Assembly (NCBI RefSeq): GCF_002561455.1
Contig: NZ_NTUP01000014.1
Span: forward strand, 87,576 to 151,575
Length of the DNA: 64,000 nt
Reading direction: 5' to 3'
From: Bacillus sp. AFS015802
GTDB taxonomy: Bacteria; Bacillota; Bacilli; Bacillales; Bacillaceae_B
A program made the position numbers and the translations under genes. Under the pieces are notes generated by a model. The model did no database searches. It was given only the letters and a program-made list of their open reading frames with translations, and was not told the origin of the DNA. This document shows, one piece after another, positions 35,610 through 44,126 of this stretch (positions are counted from its first letter, which is position 1; every line of letters starts with the position of its first letter).

Positions 35610-36530
35610 TTGAAGAAATCAATCATTGCTTTTACTACTGCTGCCCTACTATCGACAATGGCTGCCAATTCAACGGAAGCGGCTTCTTACCGTGTACAAT
35701 CAGGTGATTCCCTTTCCGTGATTGCATATAAATATGATACATCTGTTTCAAACCTGAAAAGCTGGAATAACCTGAGCTCTGACTTGATCTATGTGAATCA
35801 AGTGCTTGAAGTATCAGCGCCAAGCAGTTCTACTGCCAAAACCTATACCGTTCAGTCAGGGGACTATCTTTCAAAAATCGGTGCCAAATTCGACGTATAT
35901 GTCGCTGAATTGAAATCATGGAACAACCTGACAAGCGATGTGATCTATCCTGGTCAAACGCTGATCGTTTCTTCAGGCGGAACAACAACGACACCAGCAC
36001 CAACAGGATCAAGTACATACACAGTACAATCAGGAGACACCCTGTCACATATCGCTATCCGTTATGACGTAAGCGTATCGTCCATCAAGTCCTGGAACGG
36101 GTTAAGCTCCGATACGATCTATGTTGGTCAAAAACTCTCCATTAACGGGACTTCTGACTCAGACGTTCAAACTGCATCATCAAGTGTCGTCGACATCGCC
36201 AAAAAATATATAGGAACTCCGTACGCATGGGGAGGCACATCACCATCCGGCTTCGACTGCAGCGGCTTCATCTACTACGTATTCAACCAGGCCGGACAAT
36301 CGATTGCACGCACGAACACGGAAGGCTACTATAGCAAATCTTCCTTCGTATCAAGTCCGAAAGCGGGCGACCTGGTATTTTTCGAAAATACATATAAAGC
36401 CGGGATTAGCCACATGGGCATCTACGTTGGCAACGGTGAATTTATCCACGCATCCGACAGCGGCGTTGTGATTTCGAAACTGAGCAACACGTATTGGAAT
36501 CCGAAGTTTGTTGGGTATAAGAGATTTTAA
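35610..36530 (+). CDS. Peptidoglycan DL-endopeptidase with three LysM domains and NlpC/P60 (LytE/CwlS type)
   Basis: This protein of about 306 residues starts at TTG 35610, 9 bases after AAGGAGA. It has a signal peptide (cleaved near ...TEAA), three LysM modules (about 26-70, 80-124, 140-184, each opening with Y.VQSGD.L) and a C-terminal NlpC/P60 domain with catalytic Cys in SGFDCSGF (about 214) and His in ISHMGIYVG (about 263). It cuts stem-peptide D-Glu-mDAP bonds during growth or cell separation. A strong terminator follows. Confidence 0.88.
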   Translation: MKKSIIAFTTAALLSTMAANSTEAASYRVQSGDSLSVIAYKYDTSVSNLKSWNNLSSDLIYVNQVLEVSAPSSSTAKTYTVQSGDYLSKIGAKFDVYVAELKSWNNLTSDVIYPGQTLIVSSGGTTTTPAPTGSSTYTVQSGDTLSHIAIRYDVSVSSIKSWNGLSSDTIYVGQKLSINGTSDSDVQTASSSVVDIAKKYIGTPYAWGGTSPSGFDCSGFIYYVFNQAGQSIARTNTEGYYSKSSFVSSPKAGDLVFFENTYKAGISHMGIYVGNGEFIHASDSGVVISKLSNTYWNPKFVGYKRF

Positions 36531-36540
36531 GTTTGATAGT

Positions 36541-36572
36541 AACGCCCTGCCAGTTGAGGCAGGGCGTTTTTT
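36541..36572 (+). terminator. Intrinsic terminator of the NlpC/P60 gene
   Basis: AACGCCCTGC pairs with GCAGGGCGTT, followed by TTTT. Confidence 0.88.
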
Positions 36573-36630
36573 CATGGGGACAGTAAAGAAAATTCAACAC
36601 TGATGCATAATTATTTGAATTCACCTCATG

Positions 36631-36665
36631 AAAAAAACCGTCCGGAACCTATCGTCCGAACGGTC
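36631..36665 (-). terminator. Terminator of the MFS transporter gene
   Basis: On the minus strand GACCGTTCGGACG pairs with the inverse arm CGTCCGGTTT-side, followed by TTTTTTT. Confidence 0.75.
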
Positions 36666-36674
36666 AAACAACTT

Positions 36675-37841
36675 CTATTTATAACTGAGCACTCCTTCAG
36701 GGCTACGATCATACTTCCAATACATCCACCCGCCAAGCACCACACAAGGAACCACGACAACCGCCATTCCTAAGAACGCAGCACCAGGGGAGATGTCGTA
36801 CAGGAATCCACCGATAAACGTCAGAACCGCCGTACTCAACCCCATCCCAAGGGACGTATACACTCCCTGGGCAGCAGGGATATCCTTGCTCTCCAATTCT
36901 TCATAAATCAACCGCATAAAGGCATAATGCGTGAGTCCGAAGGTTAGAGAATGAAAAAGTTGGGTAAAGATGAAGACAGGGGTGCTGGGGAATAGGAACA
37001 ACAAAGTCCAACGCGTCACAGCAGCCCCTGCTGCTATCATGAACATGATGGAGATGCTCTTGCCTTTTAACAACCGGTCTGAAAACGAAAAGAACAGAAT
37101 TTCAGACAACACGGCAATATTCAAGATCACACCGATATAAACGGCGCTCACATCTAATTCCTTCAAATAAAGAACGCCATAATTATAGTATGAAGCATGT
37201 GCGCCCTGAATCAGGACGACAATCACCATCGCCCAGACGAATTTACGTGATTTCAAGAGTCCACGATAAGACAACTTCTCCTGCCCACGGGTTCCGCTCA
37301 TGGACTGTGGCAGCTTCATTAGAGAAGAAAGCAGGATCACAACGATTCCACCAAACAGAAGATAAACTACGGCCCCTTCTGTAAAAATCGACGTCAAGAA
37401 TCCAACCGAAAGCAATGCAACTGTATATCCGATCGATCCCCAGGAACGGCTCCGGCCATAATCAATCCCGTCTTCCTTCATCATCACAGCCGCCATGCTC
37501 TCCACCATGGGAAGCAGCATCGGATAAACGAGGCTGAATAATACCATACACCCGAGTACCATGCCGAATGAATCCATAGGCAGGAATAATAATAGTGCAG
37601 CTCCGGAAATCAGGACAAGCCACCTTGATAACCGTCCCAATGAAACCGTCTGGCTCAGCTTCGGAAAGACAAAAAAGCTCGAAAACGACCGGGCAAGCAT
37701 CCCGACCGCAATCACCGTACTCGCCGCCGAAATCGAGAAGTCCTTACTCTCCACTAACCACGCTGTCCAGTAAGGAATGAAAATACCCCATGTAAAAAAT
37801 ATCGCAAAGAACTGAAGTGACAACCATGACTGTTTCTTCAA
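36675..37841 (-). CDS. MFS transporter, PPP/LacY-like family
   Basis: This 388-residue protein has about 12 membrane segments. The N-terminal pattern (LQFFAIFFTWGIFIPYWTAWL) and layout fit the MFS_1-like group that includes 3-phenylpropionate and nucleoside-type permeases, and B. subtilis YwbF-like proteins. A signature Arg-rich loop (FGLTHYAFMRLIYEEL, about 293) is seen in this group. The substrate is unknown. It is a single gene with its own terminator. Confidence 0.75.
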   Translation of the reverse strand: MKKQSWLSLQFFAIFFTWGIFIPYWTAWLVESKDFSISAASTVIAVGMLARSFSSFFVFPKLSQTVSLGRLSRWLVLISGAALLLFLPMDSFGMVLGCMVLFSLVYPMLLPMVESMAAVMMKEDGIDYGRSRSWGSIGYTVALLSVGFLTSIFTEGAVVYLLFGGIVVILLSSLMKLPQSMSGTRGQEKLSYRGLLKSRKFVWAMVIVVLIQGAHASYYNYGVLYLKELDVSAVYIGVILNIAVLSEILFFSFSDRLLKGKSISIMFMIAAGAAVTRWTLLFLFPSTPVFIFTQLFHSLTFGLTHYAFMRLIYEELESKDIPAAQGVYTSLGMGLSTAVLTFIGGFLYDISPGAAFLGMAVVVVPCVVLGGWMYWKYDRSPEGVLSYK

Positions 37842-38030
37842 ATCTATCAGATCTCCCTTTATGTAGAGTTGGAAAATATTTTACAAACATTGAGTCATTA
37901 TAAAGGAGTCACTTATAAAATACAACCATAGTAATCCCTATGTCATTTGAAACATTTCTAAGTTAGCAGGACTATCCTCATGTCACATAGAAGAAGTAAC
38001 GAAAGGTAAGGAAGCGACAGGGGGCATACC

Positions 38031-38549
38031 ATGAAAAGGAAAAACGTTGGCATCATCGTGTGCAGTGTACTGCTGGTAACAGCTATCGGCGTCTACATAG
38101 CATTAGGAAGTTTGGAAACAACCCCTTTTAACGAAGGAGGCAGCGTTTCGACTGCGGGTGTTGAAACGGATTCAACGCAGAACATCAGCATGGACGAAAA
38201 TCCATTTAACGAAAAAGTAAAAACGCCATTAAGGGAAAAGGTCATCCAACAGTATATTCACGCCATGAGCCACCAGAAGGTAAAAGCCGAAGAAAAATGG
38301 TCATTTTATGAAATTACAGATGAACGAATCGAATTTTTACTATCTGAATTAAAGGTGAACAACTATAAATATGAGCCGACATATGAAAAAATCCTCACCA
38401 GATGGAAAAATGGTGATTTTTCAGAAGCAGTCAGTGACCACAATGCCATTTGGAGAATACAGGACGGGAATGTCGGCATAGCGACAGATTTACTTTCATC
38501 TAAAGAAGAAAAGACTTATATGGAAAGCAGAAAAAAAGAATCAAGATAA
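38031..38549 (+). CDS. Hypothetical membrane-anchored protein (DUF6241-like)
   Basis: This 172-residue protein has one N-terminal membrane helix (about 6-26) and an extracellular part. The Ser/Thr-rich linker is followed by a helical domain PFNEKVKTPLREKVIQQYIHAM to NAIWRIQDGNVGIATDLL (about 60-155). Proteins of this pattern occur in Bacillus without known function. A DUF6241 match is my recollection and would need a domain search. A 41-codon gene follows. Confidence 0.65.
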   Translation: MKRKNVGIIVCSVLLVTAIGVYIALGSLETTPFNEGGSVSTAGVETDSTQNISMDENPFNEKVKTPLREKVIQQYIHAMSHQKVKAEEKWSFYEITDERIEFLLSELKVNNYKYEPTYEKILTRWKNGDFSEAVSDHNAIWRIQDGNVGIATDLLSSKEEKTYMESRKKESR

Positions 38550-38627
38550 TTTTTTAAAGAAATTTGGTTTTAAACACATAAAATCGGGAAAAGGTTACTA
38601 CATTTTACAAAAAGGAGGGCGAGCACC

Positions 38628-38753
38628 ATGTCTATGATCTATGCAAAAGCACGCGAAATGTTTGAAAAGGATGCCAAGGAAAACAATGAACTTGAAGCTG
38701 CAAGAGTCAGAAAGTATCGCAGATTGAAGCCTGTCCCAAGTGTAAAAAAATAA
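38628..38753 (+). CDS. 41-residue basic protein
   Basis: The ATG is 8 bases after AAAGGAGGG, a very strong site. The product MSMIYAKAREMFEKDAKENN... ends in KPVPSVKK and is predicted helical with basic ends. A terminator hairpin follows at 38776-38811. I do not recognise it. The ribosome site and terminator make it a credible small gene. Confidence 0.6.
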   Translation: MSMIYAKAREMFEKDAKENNELEAARVRKYRRLKPVPSVKK

Positions 38754-38775
38754 AAAATAGGAATCACTTATATTT

Positions 38776-38812
38776 AAACCAGGCTATGGGACAAAGTAGG
38801 CTGGTTTTTTTG
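38776..38812 (+). terminator. Intrinsic terminator of the 41-residue gene
   Basis: AAACCAG pairs with CTGGTTT around a long loop, followed by TTTTT. Confidence 0.6.
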
Positions 38813-38924
38813 TGTTGAGAAAGTATTTCATTTTCCGAAAGATTAGGATAGAATAAACGGAAATATGCTATAACATCTATTCATCTACTAAACTATACAT
38901 ACTATTACAAAAGGAGGCAGCCAA

Positions 38925-39827
38925 TTGGCCAGACTATACACCGCCCTCATCGGATTAAGCCTGATCTGGGGCATGTCGTTCGTCTTCATCAAATGGCTCG
39001 TGGAACCTGCAGGGGTGTGGGGGACGGTTTTCTTACGATGCCTGGCAGGAGCCCTCGTACTACTCCCGATCTTTTTCATTCAAAGGAAAAAAGAAGGGAA
39101 GCGGACTCTCCCATTATGGAAACTCTTTGTAGTGGGGATCGGGAATGCCGCACTGCCCTGGACACTGATCGCCTTAAGTGAAACGCAGATCAACAGCAAT
39201 ACGGCGTCCATCCTGAACGCGACCACGCCGATATGGACGGGGCTCGTCGGATTTTTATTCTTTTCCGTCGTATTGACGGGGTTTCAATGGATCGGAATCG
39301 CTGTAGGTTTTATCGGCATCCTCGTACTGATGAACTTTGAAGTGAGCGGCATCTTTTCTTCAGATTTCGTTGGAGTGGGGACGATGGTACTGGCAACGAT
39401 GAGCTATGCGTTTGCTTCCCAGTTTACAAAAAAATATTTGGCTGGCACGAGTGTGGTCGTGATTTCCACGTTCCAGCTGTTGATCGGCGCAGCGGTCGGG
39501 TTTGTGGGGATGATGATGACGAACCCGATTGCTATCGGCGACCTAGTCTCAGGAGAGGTGATCCTTGGCATTTTAGGACTGGGCTGCCTCGGGTCGGGCG
39601 TGGCGACGCTTCTGTATTTCTACATCATGACCAATGGAAGTCCGGAATTCGCGTCGACCGTGACGTACTTGATACCGGGCACCGCTATGATCTGGGGATT
39701 TGTGCTTCTGAAGGAGCCGGTGACCCATAACCTCATCTTAGGGTTGGTGATCATCTTTGCAGGGGTATTCCTGTCATCGAGAAAATCGAAAAAAATCATG
39801 ACATCCTTGCCTGCAGGGACGAGGTAA
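38925..39827 (+). CDS. EamA/DMT-family transporter
   Basis: This 300-residue protein starts at TTG behind AAGGAGGC. It has ten membrane segments in two EamA halves (about 5-135 and 148-290), with the typical N-terminal GLSLIWGMSFVFIKW and second-half PGTAMIWGFVLLKEP. Members export amino acids or metabolites. The substrate cannot be predicted. Confidence 0.85.
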   Translation: MARLYTALIGLSLIWGMSFVFIKWLVEPAGVWGTVFLRCLAGALVLLPIFFIQRKKEGKRTLPLWKLFVVGIGNAALPWTLIALSETQINSNTASILNATTPIWTGLVGFLFFSVVLTGFQWIGIAVGFIGILVLMNFEVSGIFSSDFVGVGTMVLATMSYAFASQFTKKYLAGTSVVVISTFQLLIGAAVGFVGMMMTNPIAIGDLVSGEVILGILGLGCLGSGVATLLYFYIMTNGSPEFASTVTYLIPGTAMIWGFVLLKEPVTHNLILGLVIIFAGVFLSSRKSKKIMTSLPAGTR

Positions 39828-39834
39828 GACCTTT

Positions 39835-39906
39835 AAACAAACGTTTGATTAGTATGTCGAATCCCTTGTCTTATAAGGGCTCAGCACACTAGTCAAACGT
39901 TTGTTT
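39835..39906. promoter_or_regulatory. Pair of CAAACGTTTG operator-like palindromes upstream of the DegV gene
   Basis: AAACAAACGTTTGA (39835-39848) and its inverse TCAAACGTTTGTTT (39893-39906) are 44 bases apart, and each contains the palindrome CAAACGTTTG. They lie 140-210 bases before the DegV-family start. Two such sites suggest repressor binding with looping. They could also fold as one long hairpin that ends the EamA transcript. Confidence 0.45.
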
Positions 39907-40045
39907 AGTTTCTGATAACCGAAACTCCCCAGAAAATAATGCAAACCAACTTGTTTTCATATAAAATGGTAGGGATACATAAGGTAAAGTAGACAAGCGT
40001 ATAGCAGATGCTATTACAATTAAAAAATAAGGATGGTAATTCTCT

Positions 40046-40897
40046 ATGAAAACGGCAATTGTAACGGATAGTACCGCCTACATCCCGAAAGAATTGCGTG
40101 ATCAACTCAACATACATATGGTTCCTCTCAGCGTCATTTTCGGAGGAGAAACCTATCAAGAAGAAGTTGATATTACGGCAAGTGAATTTTATGAAGAGGT
40201 CAGCATCCAGGACAAGCTTCCCACCACTTCACAGCCGCCGGTCGGTCAATTCGTCGAGCTATTCGAGAAACTTTCCAAGGATTACGATGCCGTCATATCC
40301 ATCCACCTATCCAGTGGGATCAGCGGGACGTACCAAGGAGCGGTTCAGGCAGGGGAAATGGTCGAGAGCATTAAAGTATACCCCTATGACTCGGAAATCA
40401 GCTGCATGATCCAAGGCTTCTATGCCATTGAAGGTGCGAAGCTTGAGCGTGAAGGAAAAACCGCAGAAGAAATCGTTGCGTTGCTGGATGAGATGAAGGA
40501 ATCGGTACAAGCCTACTTCATGGTCGATGACCTCGCCCACCTGCAGCGCGGAGGCAGGTTATCTCAAGCGCAGGCGATCATCGGGAGCCTGCTACAGGTG
40601 AAGCCACTGCTCCACTTCGTGGACAAAGTCATTGTTCCATTCGAAAAAATCCGCACGAAGAAAAAAGCATTGAAGCGGGTGGAAGGCATCCTTGAAGAAG
40701 CGGTGGCGTCCGGGGAAGCCTATCAAGCCTCCATCATTCATGCCAATCGGGAAGAAGAAGCGATTGAGTGGAAGAATGAGCTGGAAGGGAAATATCCGAA
40801 TGTGGAATTCAATGTGAGCTATTTTGGTCCGGTCATCGGGACTCATTTAGGTGAGGGCTCGATGGGAATGGGCTGGGCGAGGAAGATGAGCCGGTAG
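40046..40897 (+). CDS. DegV-family fatty-acid-binding protein (FakB-like)
   Basis: This 283-residue protein has the EDD/DegV fold with TDSTAYIP (about 7-14), TSQPPVGQF (about 58-66) and IHLSSGISGTYQGA (about 84-97). These motifs bind a fatty-acid carboxylate. FakB proteins present fatty acid to the kinase FakA for incorporation into phospholipid. No fakA is seen nearby. Start context is GGATGGTAATTCT, a weaker ribosome site. Confidence 0.85.
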   Translation: MKTAIVTDSTAYIPKELRDQLNIHMVPLSVIFGGETYQEEVDITASEFYEEVSIQDKLPTTSQPPVGQFVELFEKLSKDYDAVISIHLSSGISGTYQGAVQAGEMVESIKVYPYDSEISCMIQGFYAIEGAKLEREGKTAEEIVALLDEMKESVQAYFMVDDLAHLQRGGRLSQAQAIIGSLLQVKPLLHFVDKVIVPFEKIRTKKKALKRVEGILEEAVASGEAYQASIIHANREEEAIEWKNELEGKYPNVEFNVSYFGPVIGTHLGEGSMGMGWARKMSR

Positions 40898-40913
40898 CTG
40901 CTGATTTCTAATA

Positions 40914-41012
40914 TGTACCAGGTACAAATTGGTCGTCATGTACCAGGTACACTCGCTGACTCTCTAAAGGTGCCAGGCACGAAACGATTGTTTTGTGCCT
41001 GGCACCTTTTTT
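40914..41012 (+). terminator. Repeat-rich terminator of the DegV gene
   Basis: Two copies of the palindrome TGTACCAGGTACA (40914-40926, 40939-40951) are followed by a 15-bp perfect hairpin AAAGGTGCCAGGCAC / GTGCCTGGCACCTTT (40966-40980, 40995-41009) and a T run. The hairpin belongs to the GGTGCCAGGCACC group of dispersed palindromes. Confidence 0.8.
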
Positions 41013-41074
41013 ACAGCAGGATTTTCCCCACATTCTGTCGAATACACCATTATCCAACAAAAGGAGTGATGTGT

Positions 41075-42577
41075 TTGCGCTTTGCTTTAACCCATCAACA
41101 ACTCATCCCCGAGCCACTTGTAATTGAGCCGGCTCCACCTCTCCGGAAAATCTCAGACTTCACTGAACTTCCATCCCAACCCCTTAATCCATCCTTTCAT
41201 TTTTCAACCGAACTCCAATCCTTTCTAAGCGGAAGGGCGTTATTATTAGAAGAGATCCCCTTTTCGATCACTATCCTCCATGGACACTATAAGAATGGCT
41301 ACGTTTTCTATGCAAAGGGAGTCGACAAAGGCCAATGTCATCGCTGTGGCAATGACAAAGCACATCTATTCGCCACTTTCTCTTGCTCCAGATGCCACAC
41401 CACATGCACTTACTGCCGAAATTGCATCATGATGGGGAGGGTGGCGGAGTGTACACCGCTCTTTAAATGGAATGGACCGGCCCCAACGATTGAAGACGCC
41501 CCCACATTCCAATGGGTCGGAACCCTTTCAGAAGCCCAAAAGACAGCATCGAAAGAAATGATTTCTGCAATCCATTGCAAGAAGGATCTCCTCGTGTGGG
41601 CCGTGTGTGGAGCAGGTAAGACCGAGGTTCTGTTTGAAGGGATCTATGAAGCCCTGCAGCAGAACAAGCGAGTCTGCATTGCCGCACCCCGCACCGATGT
41701 CATCCTGGAACTGTCACCCCGTCTCAAACAGGTTTTTCCTGACACACCTCTCACTACACTCTACGGCGGCTCAGAAGAAAGGCATATGTACGGTCACCTC
41801 GTTCTTTCCACGACTCACCAGCTTTATCGGTACAAGGACGCCTTTGACGTGATGATCATCGATGAAGTCGATGCCTTCCCTTATTCTTATGATCACTCCC
41901 TGCAATGGGCCGTAGAAAAAGCCCGGAAGTCCCAATCCACCACTATCTATCTCACGGCAACCCCGGATCAGAAAACTCAACAGGACTGTATAAAGGGAAG
42001 GAGAAACTTTATACAAATTCCCGCCCGTTTCCACCGTCACCCGATCCCCCTTCCAAGATTTATGTGGTGCGGCCTTTGGAAAAAAGCCCTGAAGAAAAAT
42101 CGAATTCCGTATCCATTGAAAAAGTGGACCGCCTTAAGAATCCACCAATCGAAACAAGCCCTGATTTTCTTTCCGACAGTCGAAATCATGCAAAAAGCCC
42201 TGCCTCTGTTTCAAAAAATCGACCCCCTCATCGAATCCGTTCATGCCGAAGATCCCCATCGAAAAGAAAAGGTGATGAAAATGAGGAATAAGGAGATTCC
42301 CATTCTATTGACAACCACCATTTTAGAACGGGGTGTCACGATCCCGAACATCGATGTCGCTGTCCTTGGGGCCGAGGAAAAGATCTTCACGGAAAGCGCC
42401 CTTGTCCAGATTGCCGGAAGAGTAGGGAGGAGTGCGGACCATCCTAAGGGGGATATCGTCTACTTTCATTACGGCCGCACAAGAGAAATGATCAAGGCTC
42501 TGCTTCATATTGACTCCATGAATAAAGAAGCGAAGAAAAGAGGGTTGCTTCATGATCACAAACTGTCTGTATTGTGA
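41075..42577 (+). CDS. comFA: Late competence helicase ComFA
   Basis: This protein of about 500 residues starts most probably at TTG 41075, 8 bases after AAGGAG. The ATG at 41069 is only 2 bases from it. An N-terminal zinc-finger region has CHRCGN, CSRCHTTCTYCRNC (about 90-120). The helicase core has Walker A CGAGKTEV (about 180), DEVD (about 262), TATP and the late motif QIAGRVGRSADHP (about 460). ComFA is an inner-face ATPase needed for uptake of single-stranded DNA in transformation. comFC overlaps its 3' end by 26 bases. The middle gene comFB of B. subtilis is absent. Confidence 0.9.
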   Translation: MRFALTHQQLIPEPLVIEPAPPLRKISDFTELPSQPLNPSFHFSTELQSFLSGRALLLEEIPFSITILHGHYKNGYVFYAKGVDKGQCHRCGNDKAHLFATFSCSRCHTTCTYCRNCIMMGRVAECTPLFKWNGPAPTIEDAPTFQWVGTLSEAQKTASKEMISAIHCKKDLLVWAVCGAGKTEVLFEGIYEALQQNKRVCIAAPRTDVILELSPRLKQVFPDTPLTTLYGGSEERHMYGHLVLSTTHQLYRYKDAFDVMIIDEVDAFPYSYDHSLQWAVEKARKSQSTTIYLTATPDQKTQQDCIKGRRNFIQIPARFHRHPIPLPRFMWCGLWKKALKKNRIPYPLKKWTALRIHQSKQALIFFPTVEIMQKALPLFQKIDPLIESVHAEDPHRKEKVMKMRNKEIPILLTTTILERGVTIPNIDVAVLGAEEKIFTESALVQIAGRVGRSADHPKGDIVYFHYGRTREMIKALLHIDSMNKEAKKRGLLHDHKLSVL

Positions 42578-43253
42578 AAGAGAGCTGGTGGAGGTGATGT
42601 CCTGGAGGGGGCTGTTTTACAGGGAAGGTCAATTTCTTTGTCAGGGGTGTCAGGAGAAATTGGAAGAAATCGAAGGGAAACGCTGTAAGGGGTGTTCCAG
42701 ATCGATGGATGACCTGCCTGCTATTCTTGTAAAAGGTGAAATATGCCTGGACTGTCATCGATGGGAACAGGATCCCGAGTGGGAGGGGATCTTACATAGT
42801 AACCATTCGACTTATCACTATAATGATTTTTTAAAAGAGTACCTGGCGAGATTCAAATACCGTGGGGACTACATCTTGGCAAAAGCCTTCTCTCACTCGT
42901 TAAAATTGTATCTCTCCAAAACAGAATATGACCATATCATTCCCATCCCTCTCAGTGATGAGCGACTCTATGAACGGGGATTCAATCAATCTATCGCACT
43001 CTTGGAAGAAGCAGAGGTCCGTCCCTCCAATATCCTCGCCCGGTCCCATTCTGAGAAGCAGTCGAAGAAGACGCGTGCTGAGCGTCTTCGGCAGGAGCAG
43101 GTTTTTCGGTTGGCAGAGTGTGATGTGAAGGGCAAGTCGATTCTGCTGTTTGATGATATTTATACGACGGGGACGACGTTGAGGCAGGCGGCGAAGTTAC
43201 TGAAGAAAGTTGGTGCTGACGAGGTATCATCCTTAACTCTCGCCCGGGGTTAA
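42552..43253 (+). CDS. comFC: Competence protein ComFC, phosphoribosyltransferase-like
   Basis: This 233-residue protein has an N-terminal zinc ribbon (CLYCERELVE and CQGC, CKGC, CLDCH at about 5-65) and a PRTase-type domain with LLFDDIYTTGTTLRQA at about 197. It works with ComFA in DNA uptake. It overlaps comFA by 26 bases, so translation is coupled. One arm of the GGGACGGACCT dispersed repeat (AGAGGTCCGTCCCTCC, 43013-43028) lies inside the coding region and encodes EVRPS. The stop codon TAA is the first base triple of the SigD -35 element of yvyF. Confidence 0.88.
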   Translation: MITNCLYCERELVEVMSWRGLFYREGQFLCQGCQEKLEEIEGKRCKGCSRSMDDLPAILVKGEICLDCHRWEQDPEWEGILHSNHSTYHYNDFLKEYLARFKYRGDYILAKAFSHSLKLYLSKTEYDHIIPIPLSDERLYERGFNQSIALLEEAEVRPSNILARSHSEKQSKKTRAERLRQEQVFRLAECDVKGKSILLFDDIYTTGTTLRQAAKLLKKVGADEVSSLTLARG

Positions 43254-43277
43254 AGCAATCCCCTTTTCTGCCGATAT
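43251..43277 (+). promoter_or_regulatory. SigD promoter of yvyF
   Basis: TAAA, 15 bases, GCCGATAT is a perfect match to the Bacillus SigD consensus. It overlaps the comFC stop codon. Confidence 0.85.
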
Positions 43278-43313
43278 AATGGGTAAGAGAAGCTTTACCG
43301 GGAGGAAACAATC

Positions 43314-43730
43314 ATGTCAGAAATCATCAATTGTCCACGCTGCAACGCGATTTTTATGCAGAATAAATTCCGTGACGTATGCGACAAATGTTATAAAGAA
43401 GAAGAAAGTATGTACGAAACCGTCTACCAATTTTTAAAGAAGCGGGATAACCGTGCAGCGACTATGTCCTACGTGATTGAAGTGACGGGAGTGGACGAGG
43501 AGCTTCTATATAAATGGGTAAAAAAGGGCCGTATCCAGACCAGGCATTTTCCGAATATGGGTTATCCTTGTGATAAATGTGGGAAGATTATTGGTACGGG
43601 GAGGATATGCAGTGATTGTTCCTCAGAATTAGTGAAAGATCTGAAACAGTTCGATGAAGAGCAGGAATGGAAAAGCAAGGTGAAGGAATCCGGTCAGAGA
43701 ACGTATTATACGGTGAGAGATAAGAACTAG
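43314..43730 (+). CDS. yvyF: Flagellar-operon protein YvyF
   Basis: This 138-residue protein has zinc-ribbon pairs CPRCNAIF/CDKCYKE (about 7-27) and CDKCGK/CSDCSS (about 85-105), with a helix-turn-helix-like middle (about 45-75). YvyF in B. subtilis is the first gene of the flgM operon and modulates translation or FlgM action. It has its own perfect SigD promoter and is co-directed with flgM. Confidence 0.85.
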   Translation: MSEIINCPRCNAIFMQNKFRDVCDKCYKEEESMYETVYQFLKKRDNRAATMSYVIEVTGVDEELLYKWVKKGRIQTRHFPNMGYPCDKCGKIIGTGRICSDCSSELVKDLKQFDEEQEWKSKVKESGQRTYYTVRDKN

Positions 43731-43774
43731 TTCTCAGTGTAATTAATCAGGAAAAACTAACCAGACCCTACTAC

Positions 43775-43801
43775 TAAACAAAAGACGTTTTCATCCGATA
43801 T
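43775..43801 (+). promoter_or_regulatory. SigD promoter of flgM
   Basis: TAAA, 15 bases, TCCGATAT, one mismatch from consensus, about 40 bases before the flgM start. Confidence 0.8.
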
Positions 43802-43843
43802 ACTAGGTAGAAACCATGTGCGTGACGAAAGCGAGGGAAAATG

Positions 43844-44110
43844 ATGAAGATTAACAATATCGGGAATCAGAACATTAATCCTTATAAGCGAAATCTAAAC
43901 AAAATGGACCAGGTTGGAAAAGCTGGTAAACCGCCATCCGACAAAATCGAAATCTCTTCTGCTGCCAAAGAAATGCAGGAGGTATCCAAACTAGGCAAAG
44001 AACGGCAGGCCAGAGTGGAAGCTTTAAAAGATCAGGTTCAGAGCGGGAACTATACCATCGATACGAAAGCTATCGCTAAAGGATTAAGAAATTTCTATAA
44101 CGGACAATAA
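43844..44110 (+). CDS. flgM: Anti-sigma-D factor FlgM
   Basis: This protein of about 88 residues starts most probably at ATG 43844 (MKINNIGNQNINPYKRN), which aligns with B. subtilis FlgM. The ATG one codon earlier is also in frame. The C-terminal half has DKIEISSAAKEMQEVSKL, the SigD-binding helical motif. FlgM holds SigD inactive until the hook-basal body is complete and FlgM is exported. It sits under a SigD promoter, so it is part of a feedback loop. Confidence 0.92.
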   Translation: MKINNIGNQNINPYKRNLNKMDQVGKAGKPPSDKIEISSAAKEMQEVSKLGKERQARVEALKDQVQSGNYTIDTKAIAKGLRNFYNGQ

Positions 44111-44126
44111 AAAGGAGCGAACAAAC

